Shown here: positions 26,350 through 35,490 of the stretch, in pieces
Position numbering within the stretch: position 1 is the first letter of the stretch
Layout of the letters: every line of letters starts with the position of its first letter
Source: RGIG7332 sp045580305
GTDB lineage: Bacteria > Bacillota > Clostridia > Oscillospirales > JAAYXM01
NCBI GenBank assembly: GCA_045580305.1
Contig: JAZNNQ010000003.1
Span: forward strand, 76,209 to 140,208
DNA: 64,000 nucleotides
Reading direction: 5' to 3'
Made by a program: the position numbers and the translations under genes
Notes under the pieces: generated by a model
Databases searched by the model: none
What the model saw: the letters and a program-made list of their open reading frames with translations, nothing else
What the model was told of the DNA's origin: nothing

Positions 26350-27714
26350 CTAAATAAATAATAAAATCTCATTGACAGGATCAGCACCACCAGGGAAAGT
26401 GACCGCAATATCAGCGCGCTCTAAGTATTGCGGTTGACGCATTTCATAAAGCGAGCGAATGTGCTCCTCCACATTTTGAACCTGCAAAAGTGGGCGATTT
26501 GTACTGCCTTGAAGGTTGCGGTAGATCTCATCTAAAGTACGGTTTAAGAAAATAATAAGAGAATTTTTCTTCAAAATCTTATCATTATCAAAACGGATGA
26601 CCGTACCTCCGCCGGTTGAAATAACCGTGTTTTCAAATCTTAAACAATCCTCGCAGGCTTTGGTTTCCAGCTTTCTGAAGTATTCCTCGCCGTATTTGTC
26701 AAAAATTTCGGTTATTTTCATATTTTGCTCGGTTTCTATTTTGGAATCTAAATCCACGAATTCAACACCTAAAACTTCAGCAAGCCATTTACCAACAGTT
26801 GTTTTGCCTGAGCCCATAAAACCGGTTAAAACTATGTTGGATTTATTATAAACATCCTTCAATCGTAAAATGGCATTTTGAGCACGCAGTTTTTTAATTA
26901 TTCCCTTGATTATATCCTTGTCAAAGGTTGCATCGAACCAATGTCTTTCTGCATAAGCACCTTGCAAAACCAGCATGGAAAGTCCGTTATCATATCCTAT
27001 GCCTTGCTCCTTGGCATTGATAAGCAACTTTGTCATCGGGGGGTTATAAATACAATCATAGACAAAACTTAACTTTTCCAGTGTGGATATATCAACCGGT
27101 GCGGGATCATCGCTATTCATACCCAGAGGTGTTGCATTAATGAAAATGTCAAATTTATCACTAATGTCATTCATTAAAACAAAATCACATGCAATATCCT
27201 TTGTGAAGCGCTCGCCCTTTTCCTTAGAGCGAACAGCAACGGTCACCTTTGCATTGCGTCTAATAAGCGCCGATGCAACCGAACGGGCCGCACCGCCTGC
27301 CCCTAAAATAAGAACTTCCTTTTCATTAAGTGTATCAAATTCCATTAAAAGAGCGTCGCAAAGCCCCACGCCATCAGTGGTGTAGCCGTACAACTTGCCG
27401 TCTTTGACTACTATCGTGTTAGCACTTCCGGTAAGAGATACCTCATCATCCGCGTAGTCAAGGTAGGGGATTACTTGTTGCTTTAAGGGCATTGTAAGAT
27501 TAAAACCCCATAACTTTTCCCTGGCAAGCTCAAGAACACGGGGAAATTCTTCCGGTGATACTTGAAGCGCTATGTAGTCAAAATCAAGGCCTGCTTTCTT
27601 TGCCAATTCCAAATGTAAGACAGGGGAAAGTGAATGGGCTATAGGATTTCCCATCACTGCAAGAGTTTTCTTTGTGGGAGTAAATGTCTCAAAATCCTTT
27701 AAATTGTAAACCAT
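26350..27714 (-). CDS. Bifunctional shikimate dehydrogenase-shikimate kinase fusion
   Basis: One 454-residue frame holds two consecutive shikimate-pathway enzymes. Residues about 15-280 are AroE: GNPIAHSLSP near 22, the catalytic lysine in NLTMPLKQQ near 77, TTDGVGL near 112, the NADP loop ILGAGGAARS near 136 and MLVLQGA near 247. Residues about 290-454 are AroK: P-loop GFMGSGKTT near 298, FVDLDSKIE near 321, STGGGTV near 365 and RPLL near 407. They catalyse 3-dehydroshikimate to shikimate and shikimate to shikimate 3-phosphate. The next enzyme, AroA, is the gene just upstream, 5 nt away. The fusion order AroE-AroK is uncommon. Confidence 0.93.
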   Translation of the reverse strand: MVYNLKDFETFTPTKKTLAVMGNPIAHSLSPVLHLELAKKAGLDFDYIALQVSPEEFPRVLELAREKLWGFNLTMPLKQQVIPYLDYADDEVSLTGSANTIVVKDGKLYGYTTDGVGLCDALLMEFDTLNEKEVLILGAGGAARSVASALIRRNAKVTVAVRSKEKGERFTKDIACDFVLMNDISDKFDIFINATPLGMNSDDPAPVDISTLEKLSFVYDCIYNPPMTKLLINAKEQGIGYDNGLSMLVLQGAYAERHWFDATFDKDIIKGIIKKLRAQNAILRLKDVYNKSNIVLTGFMGSGKTTVGKWLAEVLGVEFVDLDSKIETEQNMKITEIFDKYGEEYFRKLETKACEDCLRFENTVISTGGGTVIRFDNDKILKKNSLIIFLNRTLDEIYRNLQGSTNRPLLQVQNVEEHIRSLYEMRQPQYLERADIAVTFPGGADPVNEILLFI

Positions 27715-27719
27715 ATTAA

Positions 27720-28988
27720 TTACCCCCTAAGTCGGTTTAAATCCTCAAAAAACTCGGGATAAGATATGCTTACTGCATCATCACCCAAAAGCGTTGAAGG
27801 AGTTGTTGCACCCAGTGCACAAACCGCCATTGCCATAGCAATTCTGTGATCACCATAGGACTCAAAATCGCCACCGTGCACATTACCTCCGCTTATAACC
27901 ATACCGTCGGGCATCTCGGTTATATCAACACCGCATTTTTTTAGTTCGTTGCACATTGCGGAAATTCTGTCGGACTCTTTGTGACGAAGCTCACTTGCAT
28001 CACGAATTACCGTTTTGCCATTGGCATATGCTGCAGCAACGGCGAGGATTGGAAGCTCGTCTATTACATTGGGTATGATCTCGCCGCAAATTTCAATTCC
28101 GGAAAGTTTTGAGGATCTTACCCGTAAATCGCAGGTGGGCTCTAAAGAATCGTCCCGGGAAAGCACGGTTATATCAGCACCCATCTTTAAGAGTAGGTCG
28201 ATTATTCCGGCTCTTGTGGGGTTGACACCCACATTTTTAAGTATAATTTCGCTATCGGGAACAATAAGACCCGCAACAAGGAAAAACGCCGCGGAAGAAA
28301 TATCACCGGGAACGGCTATGTTAAAAGACGATATTTTATCGGTTTTCGATACAGTGATCTTCTTATTGCCAATACTTATGTTGGCACCTAAGTTTTTAAG
28401 CATATGCTCAGTGTGATTTCTTGATTGCTTTTTCTCGTAAATTACCGTTTCGCCCTCAGCGAAAAGTCCGGCTAAAATAAGCGCGGATTTAAGCTGCGCG
28501 CTGGCAACCGGTAATGTATATTCGATACTATTAAGGTTTGCGCCTTCAATTTCCATGGGGCAGAAGTTTTCATTTGTCAGATTAATTTTTGCCCCCATAA
28601 GACCAAGGGGTGTTGCAACACGAGCCATAGGGCGTGTCTGAATGGACTCGTCACCATTCAAGGTCGATGAAAAATTTTGTGCCGCCAAAAGTCCACAAAG
28701 AAGGCGGGTGGTGGTACCGGAATTTCCGGTGTAAAGTATATCTGTAGGCTTGGATAAGCCTCCAAGCCCTACACCGTGTACACGGATGTTATCATCGTCT
28801 ATATCGATTTTAACACCCATTTTACGGAAACAATCAATAGTTGCACGACAATCATCACTCATTAAAAAATGGGAGATTTCACATACGCCATCGGACAATG
28901 CACCGAAGATTATTGTTCTGTGTGAAATAGATTTATCACCGGGCACAGAAATGGTACCCTTGAGGCTGGACGCAGGAGTTATTTTCAT
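27720..28988 (-). CDS. aroA: 3-phosphoshikimate 1-carboxyvinyltransferase (EPSP synthase)
   Basis: AroA joins shikimate 3-phosphate with phosphoenolpyruvate to give EPSP. The 422-residue protein has the N-terminal PGDKSISHR motif near residue 17, GNSGTTTRLL near 88, the second-domain KESDR motif (LRHKESDRI near 332) and a C-terminal SYGDHRIAMA near 378. All catalytic Lys, Arg and Asp positions I can check are present. Its ATG overlaps the pheA stop by 4 nt, so translation is probably coupled. Confidence 0.96.
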   Translation of the reverse strand: MKITPASSLKGTISVPGDKSISHRTIIFGALSDGVCEISHFLMSDDCRATIDCFRKMGVKIDIDDDNIRVHGVGLGGLSKPTDILYTGNSGTTTRLLCGLLAAQNFSSTLNGDESIQTRPMARVATPLGLMGAKINLTNENFCPMEIEGANLNSIEYTLPVASAQLKSALILAGLFAEGETVIYEKKQSRNHTEHMLKNLGANISIGNKKITVSKTDKISSFNIAVPGDISSAAFFLVAGLIVPDSEIILKNVGVNPTRAGIIDLLLKMGADITVLSRDDSLEPTCDLRVRSSKLSGIEICGEIIPNVIDELPILAVAAAYANGKTVIRDASELRHKESDRISAMCNELKKCGVDITEMPDGMVISGGNVHGGDFESYGDHRIAMAMAVCALGATTPSTLLGDDAVSISYPEFFEDLNRLRG

Positions 28989-30100
28989 TTTGCTTCCTCC
29001 TCGTGATAAATTCCAAGTAGCTTCATTGAGGGAAGTTCAGCGGAAAGATGGGTCAAAAGGCCGTTCAACAAATTGCTCTCAGGTGTATAAATACAGTCTA
29101 AATAGAAGGTATATTCCCAAGGTCTGTTTGGTATTGGACGAGATAAAATCTTGGTTAAGTTGATGCAAGAATCCGAGAAAACAGCGAGAATATCAGAGAG
29201 TGCACCCGGTTCATTGGGTAGATCAAAAGCAAGACTCATTCTGTTTGCACTTCTTGTGGCGCAAGGTGTCTTGGAAATACAAATAAAGCGAGTCTGGTTA
29301 GTGTTCTCGTCATTTATCTTAGCCTCTAAAATATCAAGATTATAAAGTTTTGCAGTATCGGCAGATGCAATTGCGGCAACGGTTTTATTGTTGAGATTTG
29401 CGACATATTCCGCCGCGACCGCAGTATTTGACGCCTCAATTGAAGTGAAACCGTTTTTCTTTAAATAGCCGGAGCATTGCGCAAGGGCCTGGGGGTGTGA
29501 GTACACCTGCTTGATGTCGGATAATTTAGCACCTTTCGGTGCCAATAAATAGTGGGAAATAGAGCGTGTGGTAGCGCGGACGATGGATAAGTCGTTGTTG
29601 ATTAAAAGATCATACACATCGCCGACGGTGCCTGCTGTACTGTTATCAATGGGAAGCACACCTACGGCTGTTTCATCACTGTTTATCTTATTAAAGACAT
29701 CTGCAAAGCTGCTGCAAGCGTAAAGTGTGGCATCAGGGTAAAGTTCGCCCGCACAAATTGCGGAATGTGAGCCTGAAATTCCGGGGAAGCACACTAAAGA
29801 AGGTGTTAAATCAAAGTCGGTTTCAGGTATTTCATTGCGGTTTAGGTAATACTGATATTCACGGCTCTGACGAATAACACCCTTTAAAAATGCGCGGGCA
29901 AAGGGGGCTTCTTCACTTGAAAATTTTTCGGCAAAGGATGCAAGAATATTCTCCTCACGGCCCTTGTGGTGTATGGGAAGGTTATTGGCCGTTTTATATT
30001 CGGCAACCCCGCGGGATGCATTAAGTCGCTTTGCCAGTAGTTTCGCAAGTTCTTTATCTATAGCGTCTATATCATTTCTTAATTCATCTAAAGTTTTCAT
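28985..30100 (-). CDS. pheA: Bifunctional chorismate mutase-prephenate dehydratase (P-protein)
   Basis: PheA turns chorismate into prephenate and then phenylpyruvate, committing carbon to phenylalanine. The 371 residues have an AroQ-type chorismate mutase (about 1-85, with LRNDIDAIDKEL), a prephenate dehydratase domain (about 105-285) whose NQTRF motif near 275 carries the catalytic Thr-Arg, and a C-terminal ACT regulatory domain (about 295-371, LPNEPGAL) expected to bind phenylalanine. It overlaps aroC by 17 nt. Its inclusion in the aro operon fits the Phe-type T-box specifier proposed upstream. Confidence 0.94.
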   Translation of the reverse strand: MKTLDELRNDIDAIDKELAKLLAKRLNASRGVAEYKTANNLPIHHKGREENILASFAEKFSSEEAPFARAFLKGVIRQSREYQYYLNRNEIPETDFDLTPSLVCFPGISGSHSAICAGELYPDATLYACSSFADVFNKINSDETAVGVLPIDNSTAGTVGDVYDLLINNDLSIVRATTRSISHYLLAPKGAKLSDIKQVYSHPQALAQCSGYLKKNGFTSIEASNTAVAAEYVANLNNKTVAAIASADTAKLYNLDILEAKINDENTNQTRFICISKTPCATRSANRMSLAFDLPNEPGALSDILAVFSDSCINLTKILSRPIPNRPWEYTFYLDCIYTPESNLLNGLLTHLSAELPSMKLLGIYHEEEAK

Positions 30101-31184
30101 ATCCGTAAGCCTCCAGATATAAATCCAGCATTACAACAGCGGCTGCCGCTTCACATACGGGAACTGCACGGTATGCAATGCACGGGTCGTGTCTGCCCTT
30201 TATTGTGACGGTTGTATCGCATTTACTGTTTATATCAACAGTAGCCTGCTCCTTAAAAATTGAAGGTGTAGGCTTGAATGCAGTGCGGAAGAGAATGGGC
30301 ATACCTGTAGTTATGCCGCCCAAAGCACCGCCGTGGTTATTCGTTTTGGTTTTAACAGTGTCGCCGTCCATATAAAAAACATCGTTGTTTTCACTGCCAT
30401 TCATAAACGCGGCACCAAAGCCTGCGCCAAACTCCACGCCGCGAACAGCGGGAATAGAGAAAAGGAAGCTTGCGAGGCGTGACTCAACAGCGTTAAAAAT
30501 AGGACTTCCGAGACCTGCAGGAGCGTTTAAAACAGCACATTCAACAACACCGCCGATGGAGTCGCCTTTTGACGCGGTTTCGCGGACAAGCTTGTCCATT
30601 GCATCAATGGCAAGAGGGTTAATTATAGGTGTGTCCTTGGTGCGAAGCTCGTCTAAAAGTTCTTCGTTCAAAAGTGACTGGGTAAACTGATCATCAAAAA
30701 TATCGCCGACCTGAAGCAGGTGAGCACCAATTTTGATGTTGTCACAAGCGAGTGCGAGTTTGCACAAAGCACCGGCAAAAACAATAGGCGCGGTAAGGCG
30801 ACCTGAAAAATGACCGCCGCCAGAAGGATCCTGATGACCGCCATAGCGGATGTTAGCGGAAAAATCAGCGTGCCCCGGGCGGGGAGTTGTGGCGAAAGGT
30901 GAATAGTCCCCGCTTTTTGCATCGGTGTTTTCAATAATCATTGTAATGGGTGCACCGGTAGTAACACCGTTTTTAACACCGGATAAGATTTTGGGGATGT
31001 CTTTTTCGCGACGAGCGGTGCTTGCGGGGGAATTTGACGGTGCACGACGCGCCATTTCCGCCATAATGAAATCCATATCCATCTTGACACCACACGGAAA
31101 GCCATCAATGGTAACGCCTATTGCAGGCCCGTGTGACTCGCCAAAAACAGATATTTTAAGTGCGTTTCCAAATGTTGAGCCCAT
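30084..31184 (-). CDS. aroC: Chorismate synthase
   Basis: AroC removes phosphate from EPSP to form chorismate and needs reduced FMN. The 366 residues show FGESHGPAIG near 14, RRAPSNSPASTAR near 46, the GHADFSANIRYGG region near 103 and GGHFSGRLTAP near 124, followed by GGALGGITTGMPI near 285. Length and motifs are normal for the bacterial enzyme. It lies between aroB and pheA, 13 nt after the aroB stop. Confidence 0.96.
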   Translation of the reverse strand: MGSTFGNALKISVFGESHGPAIGVTIDGFPCGVKMDMDFIMAEMARRAPSNSPASTARREKDIPKILSGVKNGVTTGAPITMIIENTDAKSGDYSPFATTPRPGHADFSANIRYGGHQDPSGGGHFSGRLTAPIVFAGALCKLALACDNIKIGAHLLQVGDIFDDQFTQSLLNEELLDELRTKDTPIINPLAIDAMDKLVRETASKGDSIGGVVECAVLNAPAGLGSPIFNAVESRLASFLFSIPAVRGVEFGAGFGAAFMNGSENNDVFYMDGDTVKTKTNNHGGALGGITTGMPILFRTAFKPTPSIFKEQATVDINSKCDTTVTIKGRHDPCIAYRAVPVCEAAAAVVMLDLYLEAYGYENFR

Positions 31185-31197
31185 TAATGCTCACTCC

Positions 31198-32223
31198 TTA
31201 AATAACATTAAAATTAACAACTTTCTTAGGATCGAAGGGAACTATTTCGCCACGACCTAATTTTGATATCAAAATCATATTTAACTTGCCGTTTCGCATC
31301 TTTTTATCATTAAGCATATGGTCTAAAATTGCTTTTTCCTCATATGGAAGCTCGGTGGGAAGTCCCACGGACTTTAGGATATTGATAAGACGATCAGCTG
31401 AGCCCTTTTCGGTGAAACCGATTTTCTCACCAAGACGGGTGGCATAAACCATACCCATAGCAACTGCAAAACCGTGAGTGTGTTCGGTGTAATTGCCTAT
31501 GGCTTCGATCGAGTGTGCCGCGGTATGTCCGAAGTTTAAAAGCATCCGTTCACCGTTATCAAACTCATCGCGAACTACAACATCACGCTTGTGAGTAACA
31601 CAGGCACGGATTATATCGGTTGATATTTTCTCCTTCTCAATTTTTGATAGAAGGGTCTCATCAAATATAGCGCCATATTTAATTACCTCGCCCATACCGT
31701 CTGCAAGAAAATGAGGGGTAAGGGTGCTTAGAAGGTCCGGATCAATTACTACACGGAGAGGTTGATGAAATGCACCGACCATATTTTTACCTGCAGGTAA
31801 ATCTACACCACATTTACCGCCAACGGATGAGTCCACCTGAGCTAAAAGGGAGGTGGGGATCTGCATTGAAGCTATACCTCGGAGATAAGTTGCGGCCACA
31901 AATCCGGTAATATCACCGATTACACCACCGCCAAGCGCGACAATAGCGTCGGTTTTAATAAAGTTTTCCTTAGCCAGGAAGGTGTATATTTTCTCAACGG
32001 TTGCGAGGGTCTTACTGGCTTCGCCCGCGGGAACAATGTATGAAACAGGGTCAAAACCGGAAGACTTTAAAATAGCGCACAGCCTATCAAGATATAATGG
32101 CGCTACATTGGTGTCGGAAATTATGGCACAGCGATTTCCTTTTGTTATTTGTGAAAGAAGAACGCCGGCTTCCTCGATTGCACCGTTTCTGATTAATATT
32201 TCACTTTGTTTTAGCTTAAGCAT
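31198..32223 (-). CDS. aroB: 3-dehydroquinate synthase
   Basis: AroB cyclises DAHP to 3-dehydroquinate using NAD and a metal ion. The 341-residue protein carries the GGGVIGDITGFVAATYLRG region near 98, TSLLAQVDSSVGGK near 125, the metal ligands in NFGHTAAHS near 249 and HGFAVAMGM near 266. The ATG at 32223 is chosen because AAGGAG lies 8 nt upstream; an in-frame start at 32268 would overlap aroF and add residues not in the family. Confidence 0.96.
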   Translation of the reverse strand: MLKLKQSEILIRNGAIEEAGVLLSQITKGNRCAIISDTNVAPLYLDRLCAILKSSGFDPVSYIVPAGEASKTLATVEKIYTFLAKENFIKTDAIVALGGGVIGDITGFVAATYLRGIASMQIPTSLLAQVDSSVGGKCGVDLPAGKNMVGAFHQPLRVVIDPDLLSTLTPHFLADGMGEVIKYGAIFDETLLSKIEKEKISTDIIRACVTHKRDVVVRDEFDNGERMLLNFGHTAAHSIEAIGNYTEHTHGFAVAMGMVYATRLGEKIGFTEKGSADRLINILKSVGLPTELPYEEKAILDHMLNDKKMRNGKLNMILISKLGRGEIVPFDPKKVVNFNVI

Positions 32224-32236
32224 AAAGCAAAACTCC

Positions 32237-33253
32237 TTATTTAAGCTTTCTGCCAACCGCTTCGGCAACAGGTTTGAGACGACTCATAATCTCGCCAAAC
32301 ATTGTGGGAGTAAGTGACTGAGCACCATCGCAAGCGGCGCATTTCGGCTGGGGATGAACCTCAATCATAAGACCGTCTGCGCCTGCAGCGATTGCCGCTT
32401 TTGCAAGAGGTTCTACCATCCAGGTGATACCGGACGCGTGGCTGGGATCAACAATGACCGGTAAATGGCTTTCAGCCTTGAGTGCGGGAATCGCGCTTAT
32501 ATCAAGTGTGTTGCGGGTAAATGTCTCAAAGGTGCGAATACCGCGCTCACATAAGATTACATTCTTGTTTCCGCCGGACATAATGTACTCGGCAGACATA
32601 AGAAGCTCTTCAATGGTATTTGAGAAGCCGCGCTTGAGCATTACCGGTTTATCTATATGGCCGAGCTCTTTCAAAAGCTCGAAGTTCTGCATATTACGGG
32701 CACCTACCTGAAGAATATCAACATATTCGATAAACATCTCAAGATAGAAGGGATTGGTAATTTCGGATATTACCGGCATACCGGTGCGATCTTTTGCTTG
32801 CTTCAAGAGGAGTAGGCCCTCACCACGAAGACCCTGGAAAGCGTAGGGAGAGGTGCGCGGCTTGAAGGCACCGCCGCGAAGGATCTGAGCGCCGTGTTTT
32901 TTTACATCATCTGCCGCGGAGAAAAGCTGGTCCTGAGACTCAATTGAGCAGGGACCCGCCATAACGCAGATTTCCTCGCCGCCGATGGTTGTGTCACCTA
33001 TGGTGATAACCGTGTTTTCAGGATGGAACTTACGATTAGAAAGTTTAAAGGGCTCCTGCACCTTCATAACACGGGCGACGATGTCCTCGGTTTTGATTTG
33101 ATCAAAATCCAAAACAGATGTGTCGCCAACAAGGCCTAAAATAGTGGTTTCGGCACCGGTAATGGTGTTTACCTTAATACCTTTTTCTTCTAACCGTTTG
33201 CAAAGCGGCTCGCGCTCCTCAGCGGTTATTCCTTGCTTGAGTACGATGATCAT
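32237..33253 (-). CDS. aroF: 3-deoxy-7-phosphoheptulonate (DAHP) synthase, AroF Ibeta type
   Basis: DAHP synthase condenses phosphoenolpyruvate with erythrose 4-phosphate, the first shikimate-pathway step. The 338 residues consist of an N-terminal ferredoxin-like (ACT-like) domain of about 75 residues that often mediates feedback control, then the TIM barrel with AGPCSIES near 98, GGAFKPRTSPY near 126, GARNMQN near 183 and DPSHASG near 266. It is the first gene after the T-box leader, with AAAAGGAG before its ATG. Confidence 0.95.
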   Translation of the reverse strand: MIIVLKQGITAEEREPLCKRLEEKGIKVNTITGAETTILGLVGDTSVLDFDQIKTEDIVARVMKVQEPFKLSNRKFHPENTVITIGDTTIGGEEICVMAGPCSIESQDQLFSAADDVKKHGAQILRGGAFKPRTSPYAFQGLRGEGLLLLKQAKDRTGMPVISEITNPFYLEMFIEYVDILQVGARNMQNFELLKELGHIDKPVMLKRGFSNTIEELLMSAEYIMSGGNKNVILCERGIRTFETFTRNTLDISAIPALKAESHLPVIVDPSHASGITWMVEPLAKAAIAAGADGLMIEVHPQPKCAACDGAQSLTPTMFGEIMSRLKPVAEAVGRKLK

Positions 33254-33285
33254 AATAAAAAACTCCTTTTTCTCGGAACGGATAT

Positions 33286-33566
33286 AAAAAAAGCCTCCGT
33301 TCCCGTATAATTCGGGACGAAAGGCAAAATACTTTCCGCGTTACCACCCGTATTCGCTCCCATAAAGGGGCGCTCTCTTTTCGGATACATGAGCATTGCT
33401 CGGATATCCTGTCCCGATAACGGTGGACTCAAACCGCACCAGCCTACTTTTGTGTTCAGCCGATGTGCTCAGGAGGGAACTTCGGTGCAATATCCTTTAA
33501 GCCTGTTTCCAGTCGTGACAAGCTCTCCCTGAAAATTCAAAAAGCACTTACTTTTCTCCGTCACAG
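33286..33566 (-). promoter_or_regulatory. T-box riboswitch leader of the aromatic operon, likely Phe-specific
   Basis: Read on the minus strand, this leader contains a stem I starting GACGGAGAAAAGTA with the AGTA element, a GGTGCGG hairpin, and the T-box core GGGTGGTAACGCGG at 33349-33336 that pairs with the uncharged tRNA acceptor end. It ends in a terminator: left arm about 33325-33313, right arm 33305-33293 and seven Ts at 33292-33286. Uncharged tRNA should stabilise the antiterminator and switch the operon on. The specifier is read by comparison with the GAA-codon pattern before CTCCTGAGC: GAAG then UUC at 33479-33477, meaning Phe. The codon assignment is inference; the alternative GUU (Val) makes little sense for these genes. 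Confidence 0.9.
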
Positions 33567-33585
33567 CATTTTATTATATGTAATT

Positions 33586-33613
33586 ATTATAAACCTTTGA
33601 AATGATTTGTCAA
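33586..33613 (-). promoter_or_regulatory. Consensus sigma-A promoter for the aro operon
   Basis: On the minus strand TTGACA (33613-33608), a 16-nt spacer and TATAAT (33591-33586). Both hexamers are perfect consensus. It diverges from the pepF promoter, whose -35 begins 22 nt away. Confidence 0.8.
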
Positions 33614-33634
33614 TACTTTATAAAACAAAAAATC

Positions 33635-33663
33635 TTGACGGTATATTGCGGCAATGATAAACT
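33635..33663 (+). promoter_or_regulatory. Sigma-A-type promoter for pepF
   Basis: TTGACG at 33635-33640, 17-nt spacer, TAAACT at 33658-33663, 36 nt before the pepF ATG. It is divergent from the aro promoter. Confidence 0.65.
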
Positions 33664-33699
33664 AAAAATATGTTAATTTGAGCATGGGAGTTATGTGTT

Positions 33700-35490
33700 A
33701 TGAGTGAAAAAATTTTAGAACGCTCGGAGATACCTGAGGAGTATACTTGGAGATTATCCGATCTATTTGAAAATGAAAATCTGTGGGAAACTGCGCTCGC
33801 TGACAGTGAAAAACTATCTGACAGATTATGCGATAAAAAAGGAACTATATCAACTAAAGAGGCGTTGCTTGAGACACTTGAGCTAAGTCAACAAATATCC
33901 GAAAAGCTACTTAGAGTTTATGCTTATGCGAAAATGCATCGCGATGAGGACAATTCCGTTGGTAAATACCAGGCTATGACCGATCGCGCAATACGGGTTA
34001 TGACCGCAGCTGCAGCAAAGGAAGCCTTTTTAGTACCCGAAATTGTGGCTATCGGAAAGGAAACCGTTATGTCGTGGATAGCGGCTAGCGAAGAATTATC
34101 TATTTATAAACACTACCTTGAAAATATATTTAGGGAAAGTGAGCATATCCTCAGCGCAAAAGAGGAAGCAATCTTAACGCACACTGCAGAGATCGGTGAG
34201 GCAGCGGGCGAAATTTTCGAAATGTGGAATCACGCTGATCTCAGCTTTGGCAGCATTAAGGATGAAAATAATAACGATGTAGAGCTTACTCACGGTCGTT
34301 TCTCGGGGTTTATGCAATCCTATGACAGACGAGTGAGAAAGGATGCCTTTGCCGCGGTTTACCGTGAATACAAGAAGTGGAAAAATACCTTGGCGGCAAC
34401 AATGTCTGCAAATGTCAAAAAGACCTGCTTTTTTGCGAAGGTGCGCGGATATAACAGTGCGCTGGAAATGGCACTTCACGAGGATAATATCCCTGTCGAT
34501 GTGTACGATAATCTGATTGAAAGTATCCGCAAAGGGATTCCGGCACTTAATGAATATCTGGAGCTTCGTAAAAAAATGCTTGGTGTTGAACAGCTTCACT
34601 TATATGATGTATATGTGCCGATAATCAGTACTGAAGAGAAAAAATACACCTATGATGAAGCGAAGACGCTTGTTTTAAAAGCGGTAGAACCGTTGGGGAA
34701 CGAGTATGTATCCGCTATGAAGAAAGCCTTTGAAGAGCGCTGGATAGATGTATATGAAAATCGTGGAAAAACATCGGGTGCGTATTCATGGGGAAGTAAC
34801 GATGTGCATCCCTATGTGCTTTTGAATTTTGAGGGCACATTAAATGATGTGTTCACTCTGGCTCACGAGATGGGTCACGCCATGCATTCCTATTATACCA
34901 ACAAGACACAGCCTTCGGTTTATAAAAACTATAAGATTTTTGTTGCAGAGGTGGCAAGTACGGTAAACGAGAATCTTCTTATGAATCACCTTTTAAATAC
35001 AACAGATGATAATAACTTGCGCGCGTATTTGGTCGGACATCGTCTTGAAGAGTTCAGAACGACCGTGTTCAGACAAACTATGTTTGCGGAATTTGAAAAG
35101 AAAACCCATAGCGCATACGAAAACGGGGAGTCACTCACTGCAGAGTTTTTAAGTGAACTTTATCGTAAGCTGAACAGCGACTATATGGGTGCGGTTGCGA
35201 CAATTGACGATGAAATAGCAATGGAGTGGGCGAGAATACCTCATTTTTATTCAGATTTCTATGTATATCAGTACGCTACCGGTTATTCGGCAGCAATTGC
35301 CCTTGTAGATAAGATATTAAACACAGAAGATGGTGTGGAGCGTTATATGGAATTTTTAAAGGGTGGCGATTCTGAATATCCCATCGATCTACTTGCGAAA
35401 GCGGGCGCGGATTTAAGGACTGCTAAGCCGATTATGAAGGCGGTGGAATTCTTCAAAGAAGACCTGAAGATGCTGAGGGAATTAATATGA
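33700..35490 (+). CDS. pepF: Oligoendopeptidase F (M3 family zinc peptidase)
   Basis: PepF is a cytoplasmic metallopeptidase that cuts short peptides of roughly 7-17 residues. The 596-residue protein carries the zinc-binding HEMGH motif near residue 388 and the third ligand glutamate in the FVAEVASTVNE segment near 414. The N-terminal half is the helical PepF lid. No signal peptide is visible. It overlaps the following permease gene by 4 nt (ATGA), so the two are probably co-expressed, although no functional link is known. Confidence 0.93.
   Translation: MSEKILERSEIPEEYTWRLSDLFENENLWETALADSEKLSDRLCDKKGTISTKEALLETLELSQQISEKLLRVYAYAKMHRDEDNSVGKYQAMTDRAIRVMTAAAAKEAFLVPEIVAIGKETVMSWIAASEELSIYKHYLENIFRESEHILSAKEEAILTHTAEIGEAAGEIFEMWNHADLSFGSIKDENNNDVELTHGRFSGFMQSYDRRVRKDAFAAVYREYKKWKNTLAATMSANVKKTCFFAKVRGYNSALEMALHEDNIPVDVYDNLIESIRKGIPALNEYLELRKKMLGVEQLHLYDVYVPIISTEEKKYTYDEAKTLVLKAVEPLGNEYVSAMKKAFEERWIDVYENRGKTSGAYSWGSNDVHPYVLLNFEGTLNDVFTLAHEMGHAMHSYYTNKTQPSVYKNYKIFVAEVASTVNENLLMNHLLNTTDDNNLRAYLVGHRLEEFRTTVFRQTMFAEFEKKTHSAYENGESLTAEFLSELYRKLNSDYMGAVATIDDEIAMEWARIPHFYSDFYVYQYATGYSAAIALVDKILNTEDGVERYMEFLKGGDSEYPIDLLAKAGADLRTAKPIMKAVEFFKEDLKMLRELI

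Noticed and set aside
33250..33432. A 60-codon open frame on the minus strand just before aroF
   Set aside because: It runs through the T-box antiterminator and terminator and shows no protein-like pattern; the RNA structure explains the sequence.
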